10,395 bases of DNA, from contig DCUN01000095.1 of the NCBI GenBank assembly GCA_002327225.1, positions 4,406-14,800 on the forward strand. The letters are read 5' to 3'. The position numbers and the translations under genes were made by a program. Each line of letters begins with the position of its first letter. Position 1 is the first letter of the stretch. The notes beneath the pieces were generated by a model. That model was given only the letters and a program-made list of their open reading frames with translations, did no database searches and was not told the DNA's origin. This stretch comes from Desulfobulbaceae bacterium UBA2213. Lineage in GTDB: Bacteria; Desulfobacterota; Desulfobulbia; Desulfobulbales; Desulfocapsaceae. Positions 3,945 through 10,395 of the stretch are shown here, in pieces.

Positions 3945-6317
3945 CTACGATTCTTTGACCTGCCGCTCTGCTTCTGCTTTATGGAAAACAATCTCATGAT
4001 CCGCCGGTTTCAAGACAGGATCAGCGATGATATCCACCGAGATCCTGTGCTTTTTTTCCAGATCAATCAGCTCATGACGTTTATTATTCAGGAGATAGTG
4101 GGCCACGTCGAGCGGGAAACGACATTCTACCCGTCCGACCATCTTCCGGCTGGCACCGGTCTGCATCCTGCGCAGATAAAAGAGGGCCAGGGTTTCCACC
4201 GAACGCACCACGCCACGCCCGATGCAATGCGGGCAGACCTGATAATTGAGGGCCTCAACAGGGGCGCCAAGCTTCTGCCTGGATATCTGCATCAAGCCGA
4301 ATTTGGAGATCCGGCTGATATCCACCTTGGCCTTATCGCGTTTCATGGCCACCTTGACCTGCTTTTCCACCTCACGGATATTCTTCTGACTGCGCATATC
4401 GATAAAATCAACGACGATCAGACCACCCAGATCCCGCAGCCGCAACTGCCGGGCCAGCTCTGTTGCCGCTTCCATGTTAGCCAGAAAAATGGAATCCTCA
4501 AAGTTCTGCCCCTTGCCGGTTGAGCCTGAATTGACATCAATGGCCACCAGGGCCTCTGTGGGATCAATGACAATCGAGCCACCTGAGGGCAGAAACACCT
4601 GCGGCTGATAGATCGACTCAATCTGGTCTTCCACATTATACTGATTGAAAATCGGCCGGGCACCCTTATGTAATCTGACCTTGGTGTTTTTCTGTTCGTC
4701 GGGCAGCATATCAATGAAATCCCGGACCTTTTCCATGGCGGCAAGATCATCCACCAGAATCTCCTTGATCTCAGGATCAAAATGTTCGCGCAGAAAGCGA
4801 AGGACACAGTCCTGATCCTGATAGACCAGGCCGATCCCGTCCATGGACTGTCCTTTCCCTTTGATCTCCCCCCAGAGCTTGAGCAGGTATTTGACATCCT
4901 TGGCCAGAGAGGTCTCTGTCAGATCAAAACTGGCAGTGCGCACGATCCAGCCTATTCCATCGGGGATCTGCAGACTATCCATAATCTCCCGCAACTGGGA
5001 GCGTCGTTCATCACCAGAGATCTTCTTGGAGACCCCGGAAGAATCTGAGCCGGGCATGAGTACAACACAACGCCCGGGCAGAGAGAGATAGGTGGTCATA
5101 TTGGCACCCTTATTCCCCACCTCTTCCTTCACGACCTGGACCAGCATCTCCTGGCCACGCTCGAGCACCTCATTGATATTCAGCTTTTTCCACTGATGCT
5201 GTTCAATCAGCTTCAGGGTCTTTTCACTGACATCCTGCCGATAATATTCGGGATGAATCTCGCTGAAGGGAAGAAAACCGTTTTTCTCGGTCCCGTAATC
5301 AATAAAGGCGGCCTGCAGATTTGATTCTACCGCCACGATCCTGGCCTTGTAGATATTGCTTTTCGTGTGTTCCCTGGCAATCGTTGAGACATGAAGAGAT
5401 TCCAGACGGCCATCTTCAAGCATCGCAATACGACACTCTTCCGGCTCCTCAGCGTTGATCAATAACCTGCTGATCGTGGTCTTGACTTTTTCATCTTCAA
5501 CATCAGGGACCTCGTCATCCTCCTCATCCTGAATATCAAGATTCTCCGGGGCAGGCTTTCTCCGCCCGCGTGACCGGGGTGAACGCTTGGGTCTGTCAGT
5601 GGACGGTACCTGACTTACCGGTTTATCTGCAAGGACTTCAGTCTGCCCCGGCTCCTGAGACGCCTCACCGGAAGCTGTGGTATCAGGGCCTTCCGCGGCA
5701 ATCTCACCAGCGGTTGGAGTCGCATCAGGCTTCTTCCTTCGCGGCCTGGCTGGTCTGCGGCCACTCTTTTTCTGAGGGGAAGCAGGCTCTGCAGCGCTCT
5801 CTCCTCCCGCTGCATCCTGCTGACCAGCGGCCTCTTTTTTTCCTGCTGCTGCCTCCTGTTCTCCAGCCTGATGTACAAGGCCAGACTCAGGCACCCCAGG
5901 AACGATGTCTGTTTTTTTCCGCCTCGGCCGGGGAGCTCTCCTGGCGGGCTTTTTCTCTGGAGCAGTGTCCACTCCAACGGTCTCTCCAGCTGCAGATTTA
6001 TCCTGGCCAGAGGCTGTTGTTTCTCCGTCTGATTTTGTCTTTTCTGCAGCCTGCTGTTCAAGGCCAGAGTCAGTCACATCAGGGACGGTATCTGTTTTTT
6101 TCCGCCTCGGACGGGTAGGTCTTCTGGCGGGTTTTTTCTCTCCATCCCTGGGCTCTGCGACCACTTCGGGGGCCGACGTCTGTTCCTGTCCGCTCCCCTC
6201 CTTAGCAGGCACATCGGTGACGGAACTCTTCCACCAGGATCCGGTTTTCGCCTTGACCTTTTTTTCTGCCGGCTCTTGAACAACTTCCTTGTCAGAGCTT
6301 GTTTTCTTTTCTGTCAT
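3945..6317 (-). CDS. Rne/Rng-family endoribonuclease (RNase E/G) with a long repetitive N-terminal tail
   Basis: The catalytic half (about residues 280-790) is typical of RNase E/G, which cuts single-stranded AU-rich RNA in mRNA decay and in rRNA and tRNA maturation. Seen in order: an S1-like domain (about 320-360, NIYKARIVAVESNLQAAFID then YG..KNGFLPF), the DNase I-like catalytic core with Asp594 in AIDVNSGS and Asp637 in VDFIDM (equivalent to Asp303 and Asp346 of E. coli RNase E, same spacing of 43), and the zinc link CPHC at 695-698. There is no C-terminal degradosome scaffold. Instead about 280 residues precede the core, Lys/Arg/Pro/Ala-rich and disordered-looking, with a roughly 61-residue tandem repeat and an acidic stretch (IQDEEDDEVPDVEDEKV) before the core. 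The ATG at 6317 is chosen over a GTG at 6323 because AAGGAA sits at proper spacing only for the ATG. Confidence 0.92.
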   Translation of the reverse strand: MTEKKTSSDKEVVQEPAEKKVKAKTGSWWKSSVTDVPAKEGSGQEQTSAPEVVAEPRDGEKKPARRPTRPRRKKTDTVPDVTDSGLEQQAAEKTKSDGETTASGQDKSAAGETVGVDTAPEKKPARRAPRPRRKKTDIVPGVPESGLVHQAGEQEAAAGKKEAAGQQDAAGGESAAEPASPQKKSGRRPARPRRKKPDATPTAGEIAAEGPDTTASGEASQEPGQTEVLADKPVSQVPSTDRPKRSPRSRGRRKPAPENLDIQDEEDDEVPDVEDEKVKTTISRLLINAEEPEECRIAMLEDGRLESLHVSTIAREHTKSNIYKARIVAVESNLQAAFIDYGTEKNGFLPFSEIHPEYYRQDVSEKTLKLIEQHQWKKLNINEVLERGQEMLVQVVKEEVGNKGANMTTYLSLPGRCVVLMPGSDSSGVSKKISGDERRSQLREIMDSLQIPDGIGWIVRTASFDLTETSLAKDVKYLLKLWGEIKGKGQSMDGIGLVYQDQDCVLRFLREHFDPEIKEILVDDLAAMEKVRDFIDMLPDEQKNTKVRLHKGARPIFNQYNVEDQIESIYQPQVFLPSGGSIVIDPTEALVAIDVNSGSTGKGQNFEDSIFLANMEAATELARQLRLRDLGGLIVVDFIDMRSQKNIREVEKQVKVAMKRDKAKVDISRISKFGLMQISRQKLGAPVEALNYQVCPHCIGRGVVRSVETLALFYLRRMQTGASRKMVGRVECRFPLDVAHYLLNNKRHELIDLEKKHRISVDIIADPVLKPADHEIVFHKAEAERQVKES
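5530..6130 (-). repeat. Degenerate 183-bp tandem repeats coding for arginine-rich motifs
   Basis: Within the RNase gene the motif KKPARR..RPRRKK.D recurs at about residues 61-76, 122-137 and 183-198 (KKSGRRPARPRRKKPD), with a looser fourth copy (DRPKRSPRSRGRRK) near 241-254. The spacing is 61 residues. In DNA the 20-base string TCTGTTTTTTTCCGCCTCGG occurs at both 5908 and 6091, exactly 183 apart, and the CAAGGCCAGA box recurs with the same offset. Confidence 0.75.
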
Positions 6318-6634
6318 TCTCACTTTCCTTGATCCACGCTCCTGTTCCCGGTCTGGGAAGAAGAACAGCGGACAGCTTTTGACACCCTGCAGGACATTGT
6401 AGAGTGCAGGCTGTCATACATTTAATAAACGCCACTACCACCTCGGCTGGCGCCTTCCATGAGTCTGGACACGTTCTCTTAGCATCCATCCCATCAACAT
6501 TTCTCAATACTCTTCAGGACAGCTTGAAAGACTAAGCCGCTGTAAAAAAATAACATGGCCATTTGATTTGCTTGAGCGGCATAAGGAGCCGTAGCGAAAT
6601 CGATATACATGGCCATGTTATTTCGCAACGGCTC
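6318..6634. other. Interval upstream of the RNase gene
   Basis: These 317 bases separate the RNase start from the end of the radical SAM gene, both on the minus strand. The part nearest the radical SAM gene is a large composite inverted repeat (6548-6636). In 6324-6540 I see no convincing gene or clear promoter; it is probably the RNase leader and promoter region, and in other bacteria RNase E controls its own message through the leader. Confidence 0.5.
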
Positions 6635-6636
6635 CT
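6548..6636 (-). terminator. Composite inverted repeat / terminator downstream of the radical SAM gene
   Basis: Two stems share part of one arm. Stem A: AAATAACATGGCCAT (6548-6562) with ATGGCCATGTTATTT (6609-6623), 15 bp perfect. Stem B: 6584-6600 with 6620-6636, 16 of 17 paired (AGGAGCCGT, one A-A mismatch, GCGAAAT). The stems overlap at 6620-6623, so they compete. On the minus strand stem A is followed by T7 (A run 6544-6550), as in an intrinsic terminator. A 12-base palindrome ACATGGCCATGT lies at 6607-6618. The stop codon of the radical SAM gene is within stem B. Confidence 0.6.
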
Positions 6637-7612
6637 AAGCCTTTCGCACAGTTACCTGCTGATAAAATTCTTTATTATTATGGACCAGCTTTTCAAGCCT
6701 GCCGGCGCTGACCAGCACCTGCACACATGCCCTGGTCAAGTCCAAATCCTGTATATGCAGGGCCGTATCAATCTCTTCAATGGGGCAGGGACGGCGCTGC
6801 AGCAGGGCCGCGATGTCCTCGACGAGCTTTGCCTGCAGCTGCGTTCCCTGCCTGAATTCTTTTTGCTCGATGGCCTGAAAATCAACAAGGATTTCAACCC
6901 GCCCGGCATACCCTTCGGCCAGTATTGCTGCGGCCTGTTCCATCTTTTCCCGGGTCACAGGTCTGGCACGGCCATCCATGGGGGGCCTGGCCACCGTGTT
7001 CAACTGAATCCGCGCCGGATCTATCCGGCGCACAGCCTGTTGCAAGGCCAGCAGATCCTCCAGGCTGTCATTCATATCCCTGACCAGGAGGATCTCAAGC
7101 CAAAGCTCTCCATGAAACTCACGACGAAAGAGGGCCAGGCCTTCAATCACCTGCTCCAGGTTCACCGCCGCGGCCGGCTGATTCACCCGCTCAAAGCTCT
7201 CCTGTCTGGCCGCGTCAAGGGAGGGAATAATAATATCGGCGGCAGACAGTTCGGCGCGCACCTTGGGATCAAAAAACAGGGTTCCGTTGGTAAGGACCGC
7301 CACCGGTTTCTCTGTCTTTTCATGAAGGTAAGCAATAATTTCGCCGATGCCGGTATGCAGGGTCGGCTCACCCATGGCCGTCAGGGTAAAAACATCAATG
7401 GGTCGTCCGCCCGCCCCCTTGGCCAGGAGCTGATCTATCTCTTGCAGAATATCTGCTGTGGGCACGTATTCTTTGCGTTCGCAGGTCAGCTCAGTGGTTG
7501 GACCGACCTCACAATAGACACAGTTGAGGCTGCAGATCTTGGGAGGAATCAGGTCGATGCCCAGTGAATGGCCAAGACGCCTGGAATAGACAGGGCCAAA
7601 AAGATATTTCAT
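6635..7612 (-). CDS. TYW1-like radical SAM protein (COG0731-type)
   Basis: The 325-residue protein carries the radical SAM cluster motif CSLNCVYC (Cys27, Cys31, Cys34), preceded by RRLGHSLGIDLIPPKICS, a lead typical of bacterial proteins grouped with wyosine-tRNA synthetase TYW1 (COG0731). The SAM-binding GEPTLH follows at 81-86. The core reaches about residue 235; the last 70 residues (IEEIDTALHI...VQVLVSAGRLEKLVHNNKEF) look like a winged-helix add-on. Genuine TYW1 makes 4-demethylwyosine in archaeal and eukaryotic tRNA-Phe; bacterial homologues usually have no known substrate, so the reaction here is open. No good Shine-Dalgarno precedes the ATG. It is divergent from lptD and ends in a composite terminator. 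Confidence 0.85.
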   Translation of the reverse strand: MKYLFGPVYSRRLGHSLGIDLIPPKICSLNCVYCEVGPTTELTCERKEYVPTADILQEIDQLLAKGAGGRPIDVFTLTAMGEPTLHTGIGEIIAYLHEKTEKPVAVLTNGTLFFDPKVRAELSAADIIIPSLDAARQESFERVNQPAAAVNLEQVIEGLALFRREFHGELWLEILLVRDMNDSLEDLLALQQAVRRIDPARIQLNTVARPPMDGRARPVTREKMEQAAAILAEGYAGRVEILVDFQAIEQKEFRQGTQLQAKLVEDIAALLQRRPCPIEEIDTALHIQDLDLTRACVQVLVSAGRLEKLVHNNKEFYQQVTVRKA

Positions 7613-7686
7613 TGTTTGATAACACTCGATGCCTTACGGCAGAAAAGACTTTCTTTCGTCAACACCTCTCAGTGCATACTGATAAG

Positions 7687-7715
7687 AAAATAAAACAATC
7701 CCCCCTCATTATCAA
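7687..7715 (-). promoter_or_regulatory. Candidate promoter for the radical SAM gene
   Basis: On the minus strand TTGATA (7715-7710) is followed after 17 bases by TATTTT (7692-7687). This would start transcription near 7680 and leave a leader of about 68 bases. Each box matches 4-5 of 6 consensus bases. Confidence 0.35.
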
Positions 7716-7870
7716 GGTAAATATGCATACCTCTCACTCGGTGTCAGCCAGCGGTCAACGTGTTACTCTTTTCACTTTCCGCCACCGATGCCCCTGGCGC
7801 GTACAGACACAGCAGCAACCATCCTACCAGAGGAATTCAAGATCCAGGCACACTTTGAAACACGAATACC

Positions 7871-7899
7871 TTGAAACATTCAACCTGATTAAGTACAGT
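7871..7899 (+). promoter_or_regulatory. Candidate promoter for lptD
   Basis: TTGAAA (7871-7876), 17 bases, then TACAGT (7894-7899) resembles a sigma-70 promoter. Transcription would start near 7906, giving a leader of about 43 bases before the GTG. A second TTGAAA lies 16 bases upstream (7855-7860). Confidence 0.4.
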
Positions 7900-7948
7900 C
7901 TGAGTGGTTATTTATTTTTTGCATTTATCTTCCTCAAAAGGGTTTACT

Positions 7949-10333
7949 GTGTCAAAGCTCTTCACCACCCATCACCGTACCTGCCACCTGCTCTGCCTGA
8001 CATCGTTGATCGCCCTGTCGCTTTCAACCACTACCGGCCTTGCCGAAACAGCCGCCACAGAGGAATGGCAGATAGACGCGGATAAAATCACCCGTTACGA
8101 AGACCCCAAGTCCATTATTGCCGAGGGCAATGTGGTTCTCACCAAACGGGAGCAACTGCCGCCGGAGCTTTCAAAAAAACAGCAAAAAGATCAACAATGG
8201 GCAGCGCTCCTGGAAGAGACCGACCCCGCCTCAACAGAGGCGACCGGACAGGCAGTAGAGAAGGATGCCGCCCCCCGCTATGAGACCAGGGTCACGATCG
8301 AGGCAGACTGGATTGCCTACGACATGAAGCGCAATTCCATCAAGGCCCGCGGTCATGTGGCCATCAAGGCCCCTGACGATGAGATCAGGGCTGAGGAAGG
8401 TGTGGTGGATCTGGGCACGGAAACCGGTACCTTTACCGATGCCACCATCCTGCGCAAGGCACTCGACCTGCATCTTGAAGGAAAATCCATTAAAAAAACC
8501 GGATTTAACACCTACCATATCAAAGACGGCTGGGTCATCACCTGTAAGCTGAAAGACAATGAGACGCCACCCTGGAGTTTTGCCAGTAGAGATACCACCA
8601 TCACCGAAGGCGGCTATGCCGTCCTGAAACATGCCACCTTTCGGATTAAAGATGTTCCGGTTCTCTACACCCCCTGGATGATCGTGCCTGCCAAGAATAA
8701 ACGTCAGACTGGCCTGATGTTCCCCGAGGTCTCCAGCTCTGACCGCAATGGTCCTGGATTGAACCTGCCTCTTTTTGTCAATCTTTCCGACTCAACCGAC
8801 CTGACCCTCTTCCCTGAATACTACATGGACCGGGGTGTCATGCCGGGCATGGAATTCCGTTACATCCTGGGAGAGTCCCAAAAAGGAACCCTCATGGGCA
8901 GTTTTCTCGAGGACAACCTCACCGATCCCTCCGAAATCGACTATTACCAGGAGACAGGCTACACCCACACCAATAAAGACAGATACTGGCTGCGGAGCAA
9001 GATTGACCATGACCTTGTCAACAACTGGCACAGCCGTATCGATCTCGACATCGTCTCCGATCGCGATTACCTGACAGAGTTTAACACCGGCTACACCGGC
9101 TTTACGCAAAGCAACAACCGTTTTCTGGCCATGTATGGCCGTGAATTCCAGAACAGGACGGCTGACCAGCGCCTCAACACCATGAAAGTACTCAAGGCAT
9201 GGGACTCCATGTCTCTGCAGACTCACTTCCTGGCCGTTAATGATTTGCGCGCCGATCAAACTTCGCCGAATCCTCTCTGGAAACTGCCGGCACTCGACTT
9301 CACCGGTTCTCTCCCCATAGCCGAGACCTCTCTTGCCCTTGACTGGAACGCAGACTATGTTAATTACTGGCGGGAGAATGGTACCGGCGGCCAGCGCCTG
9401 GATCTGTTTCCCCGTCTCAGCGCTCCTGTACCTCTTGGCGCCTACCTTGAATCACGAGCGGAAGTCGGGGTGCGGAATACCTCCTACATAGTCAACACCT
9501 ACGGAGATGGCGCCTGGAATCAAGACGATACTCCCAGTCGCTCGCTCTTTAATCTGCATGGTGAGCTTGGCACCACCCTCCTCCGTACCTTCGAAATGAA
9601 TGGCAGTGAGGGTACGAGCTGGGACCATCGGCTCCGGCCCTCTCTCCAGTACGACTATCTGCCTGAAACCAATCAGGAAGACCTTCCCCTGTTTGATGCA
9701 GTTGACCGCATCAGCGAACGCGATGCCATCACTTACGGGGTCGACAATTTTTTTGAGTTCTTCACCGACAGCCAAAAAGGAGCAGGCCGTGACTATGGCT
9801 ATTTCAAGGCCTGGGAAAGCTACGACCTGCGCCGGGAATACTCTGAGCGCCCATTGACCCCGATCAGCTTTGAACTTGGCTGGACACCGCTCGACAGCTT
9901 TGCCCTCTCCTATCAGACAGATGTCGGCGTCTATGGTGAAGGGGTTACCCTCTACAGCCTTGCAAGCAGTTACCAGAACAGCCGTGGTGACGCCCTCGTC
10001 CTGGATTACCGCTACAGCAGCGCTGAAAAAATTATGGGTTCTCCTTACAGCAGCACCGGTAATTACGACACCATTGAAGATCTCGAAGACATCCATCAGC
10101 TCAACGCCTCAGTGAAGGCCCAGATCATCAACACCATCAGCGCCACCTACCAGATCGAGCATTCACTCTCTCAATCTCAGACCATAGAGCAGAATATTTC
10201 CCTCACCTATCATCCAGCCTGCTGGTCTGTTGAACTGCGTTCCCACTACACCCCTGGCGACCAGGGATTTATGCTGGTGTTCAATCTGGCGAACATCGGC
10301 AGCCCGCTTGGCCTCAATATAGCCGGACAGTAA
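7949..10333 (+). CDS. lptD: LPS assembly outer-membrane protein LptD
   Basis: LptD is the outer-membrane barrel that inserts lipopolysaccharide delivered by the Lpt bridge. With the GTG start at 7949 the protein has 794 residues: a signal peptide (MSKLFTTHHR, then LLCLTSLIALSLS, cleavage likely after GLA near 32), an LptA-like periplasmic region in two parts (WQIDADKITRYEDPKSIIAE from residue 40 and the VTIEADWIAYDMKRNSIKAR part from about 113) and the barrel. The hallmark pre-barrel stretch is clear: PPWSFASRDTTITEGGYAVL, then ATFRIKDVPVLYTPWMIVPA and TGLMFPE (about 195-257). A hydrophilic insert (about 68-108) splits the LptA-like part. The frame is open to 7904, but the GTG at 7949 has AAAAGGG 6 bases before it and gives a proper signal peptide. 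Unlike E. coli LptD, few cysteines are present, so the two-disulfide scheme is not conserved. Confidence 0.92.
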   Translation: MSKLFTTHHRTCHLLCLTSLIALSLSTTTGLAETAATEEWQIDADKITRYEDPKSIIAEGNVVLTKREQLPPELSKKQQKDQQWAALLEETDPASTEATGQAVEKDAAPRYETRVTIEADWIAYDMKRNSIKARGHVAIKAPDDEIRAEEGVVDLGTETGTFTDATILRKALDLHLEGKSIKKTGFNTYHIKDGWVITCKLKDNETPPWSFASRDTTITEGGYAVLKHATFRIKDVPVLYTPWMIVPAKNKRQTGLMFPEVSSSDRNGPGLNLPLFVNLSDSTDLTLFPEYYMDRGVMPGMEFRYILGESQKGTLMGSFLEDNLTDPSEIDYYQETGYTHTNKDRYWLRSKIDHDLVNNWHSRIDLDIVSDRDYLTEFNTGYTGFTQSNNRFLAMYGREFQNRTADQRLNTMKVLKAWDSMSLQTHFLAVNDLRADQTSPNPLWKLPALDFTGSLPIAETSLALDWNADYVNYWRENGTGGQRLDLFPRLSAPVPLGAYLESRAEVGVRNTSYIVNTYGDGAWNQDDTPSRSLFNLHGELGTTLLRTFEMNGSEGTSWDHRLRPSLQYDYLPETNQEDLPLFDAVDRISERDAITYGVDNFFEFFTDSQKGAGRDYGYFKAWESYDLRREYSERPLTPISFELGWTPLDSFALSYQTDVGVYGEGVTLYSLASSYQNSRGDALVLDYRYSSAEKIMGSPYSSTGNYDTIEDLEDIHQLNASVKAQIINTISATYQIEHSLSQSQTIEQNISLTYHPACWSVELRSHYTPGDQGFMLVFNLANIGSPLGLNIAGQ

Positions 10334-10339
10334 CTAACC

Positions 10340-10395
10340 ATGCAGTATGACATTTTTAATGGCGATGCCGACGGAATCTGCGCCCTGCATCAACT
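10340..10395 (+). CDS. Start of a DHH-family phosphoesterase (3' end outside the window)
   Basis: Only 18 codons are visible: MQYDIFNGDADGICALHQ. The NGDADGICAL segment is the first metal-binding motif of DHH phosphoesterases (D..DADG...), a group that includes RecJ, nanoRNase and cyclic-dinucleotide phosphodiesterases. It begins 6 bases after the lptD stop without a clear Shine-Dalgarno, so translational coupling and co-transcription with lptD are likely. Which DHH subfamily cannot be decided from this fragment. Confidence 0.75.
   Translation, partial: MQYDIFNGDADGICALHQ

Larger units (their letters stand above)
7613..7948. other. Divergent intergenic region between the radical SAM gene and lptD
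   Basis: These 336 bases hold the promoters of both genes, listed separately. A plus-strand frame running through it (7564-8085) overlaps both genes and has no recognisable similarity, so it is not called. No RNA gene is visible. Confidence 0.6.

Noticed and set aside
5570..6279. Several long frames opposite or out of phase with the RNase repeat tail
   Set aside because: They result from the GC-rich, low-complexity repeats; the RNase frame continues into a clearly conserved catalytic domain.
6563..7567. 334-residue plus-strand frame opposite the radical SAM gene
   Set aside because: The minus strand has clear radical SAM motifs; the plus frame is rich in His/Gln/Arg without any motif, as expected of a complementary shadow.
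7564..8085. 173-residue plus-strand frame before lptD
   Set aside because: It overlaps the radical SAM gene and the lptD start, lacks motifs, and the lptD frame has a signal peptide and conserved domains.

Overview
The window looks like a chromosomal housekeeping segment from a Gram-negative, probably anaerobic bacterium. The Gram-negative call rests on LptD, an outer-membrane lipopolysaccharide assembly protein, and on TatC. The protein flavour (FmdB, TYW1-like radical SAM protein, DUF523/TudS, an RNase E/G with a long N-terminal tail, a DHH protein directly after lptD) and the type of intergenic palindromes suggest Desulfobacterota, perhaps the Desulfobulbales. That placement is recognition from memory, not a database result. 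No phage, plasmid, CRISPR, transposase, rRNA or tRNA gene was seen.

Layout. 1-361 is the 3' end of a tRNA nucleotidyltransferase/poly(A) polymerase-type gene (+). 362-906 has no gene and is packed with palindromic elements: an about 135-bp MITE/REP-like element that overlaps the preceding stop codon, an 11-bp perfect inverted repeat, a short 7-bp one, and a two-hairpin REP-like unit nested inside a 12-bp inverted repeat. 907-1689 (-) is a family-4-like uracil-DNA glycosylase with a degenerate first active-site motif. 1890-2102 (+) is an FmdB-type zinc ribbon. 2177-2509 (-) is an FtsB/DivIC-like cell-division protein, divergent from 2564-2980 (+), a DUF523/TudS-like protein whose stop codon lies in a 24-bp perfect terminator hairpin. 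3150-3845 (-) is tatC and 3945-6317 (-) is an RNase E/G with an N-terminal tail of 61-residue arginine-rich tandem repeats; these two may be co-transcribed, with a 15-bp hairpin between them. 6548-6636 holds a complex composite inverted repeat downstream of 6635-7612 (-), a TYW1-like radical SAM gene. 7949-10333 (+) is lptD, followed at once by the first codons of a DHH-family phosphoesterase (10340 to the window end).

How the genes fit together. There is no single pathway. The themes are RNA processing (CCA enzyme, RNase E/G, perhaps the radical SAM protein), nucleobase or DNA repair chemistry (UDG, TudS-like) and envelope biogenesis (FtsB-like, TatC, LptD). The most distinctive signals are the structured non-coding elements at gene ends, the repeat tail of the RNase, and the odd UDG. 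I did not find a convincing undescribed multi-gene system here.
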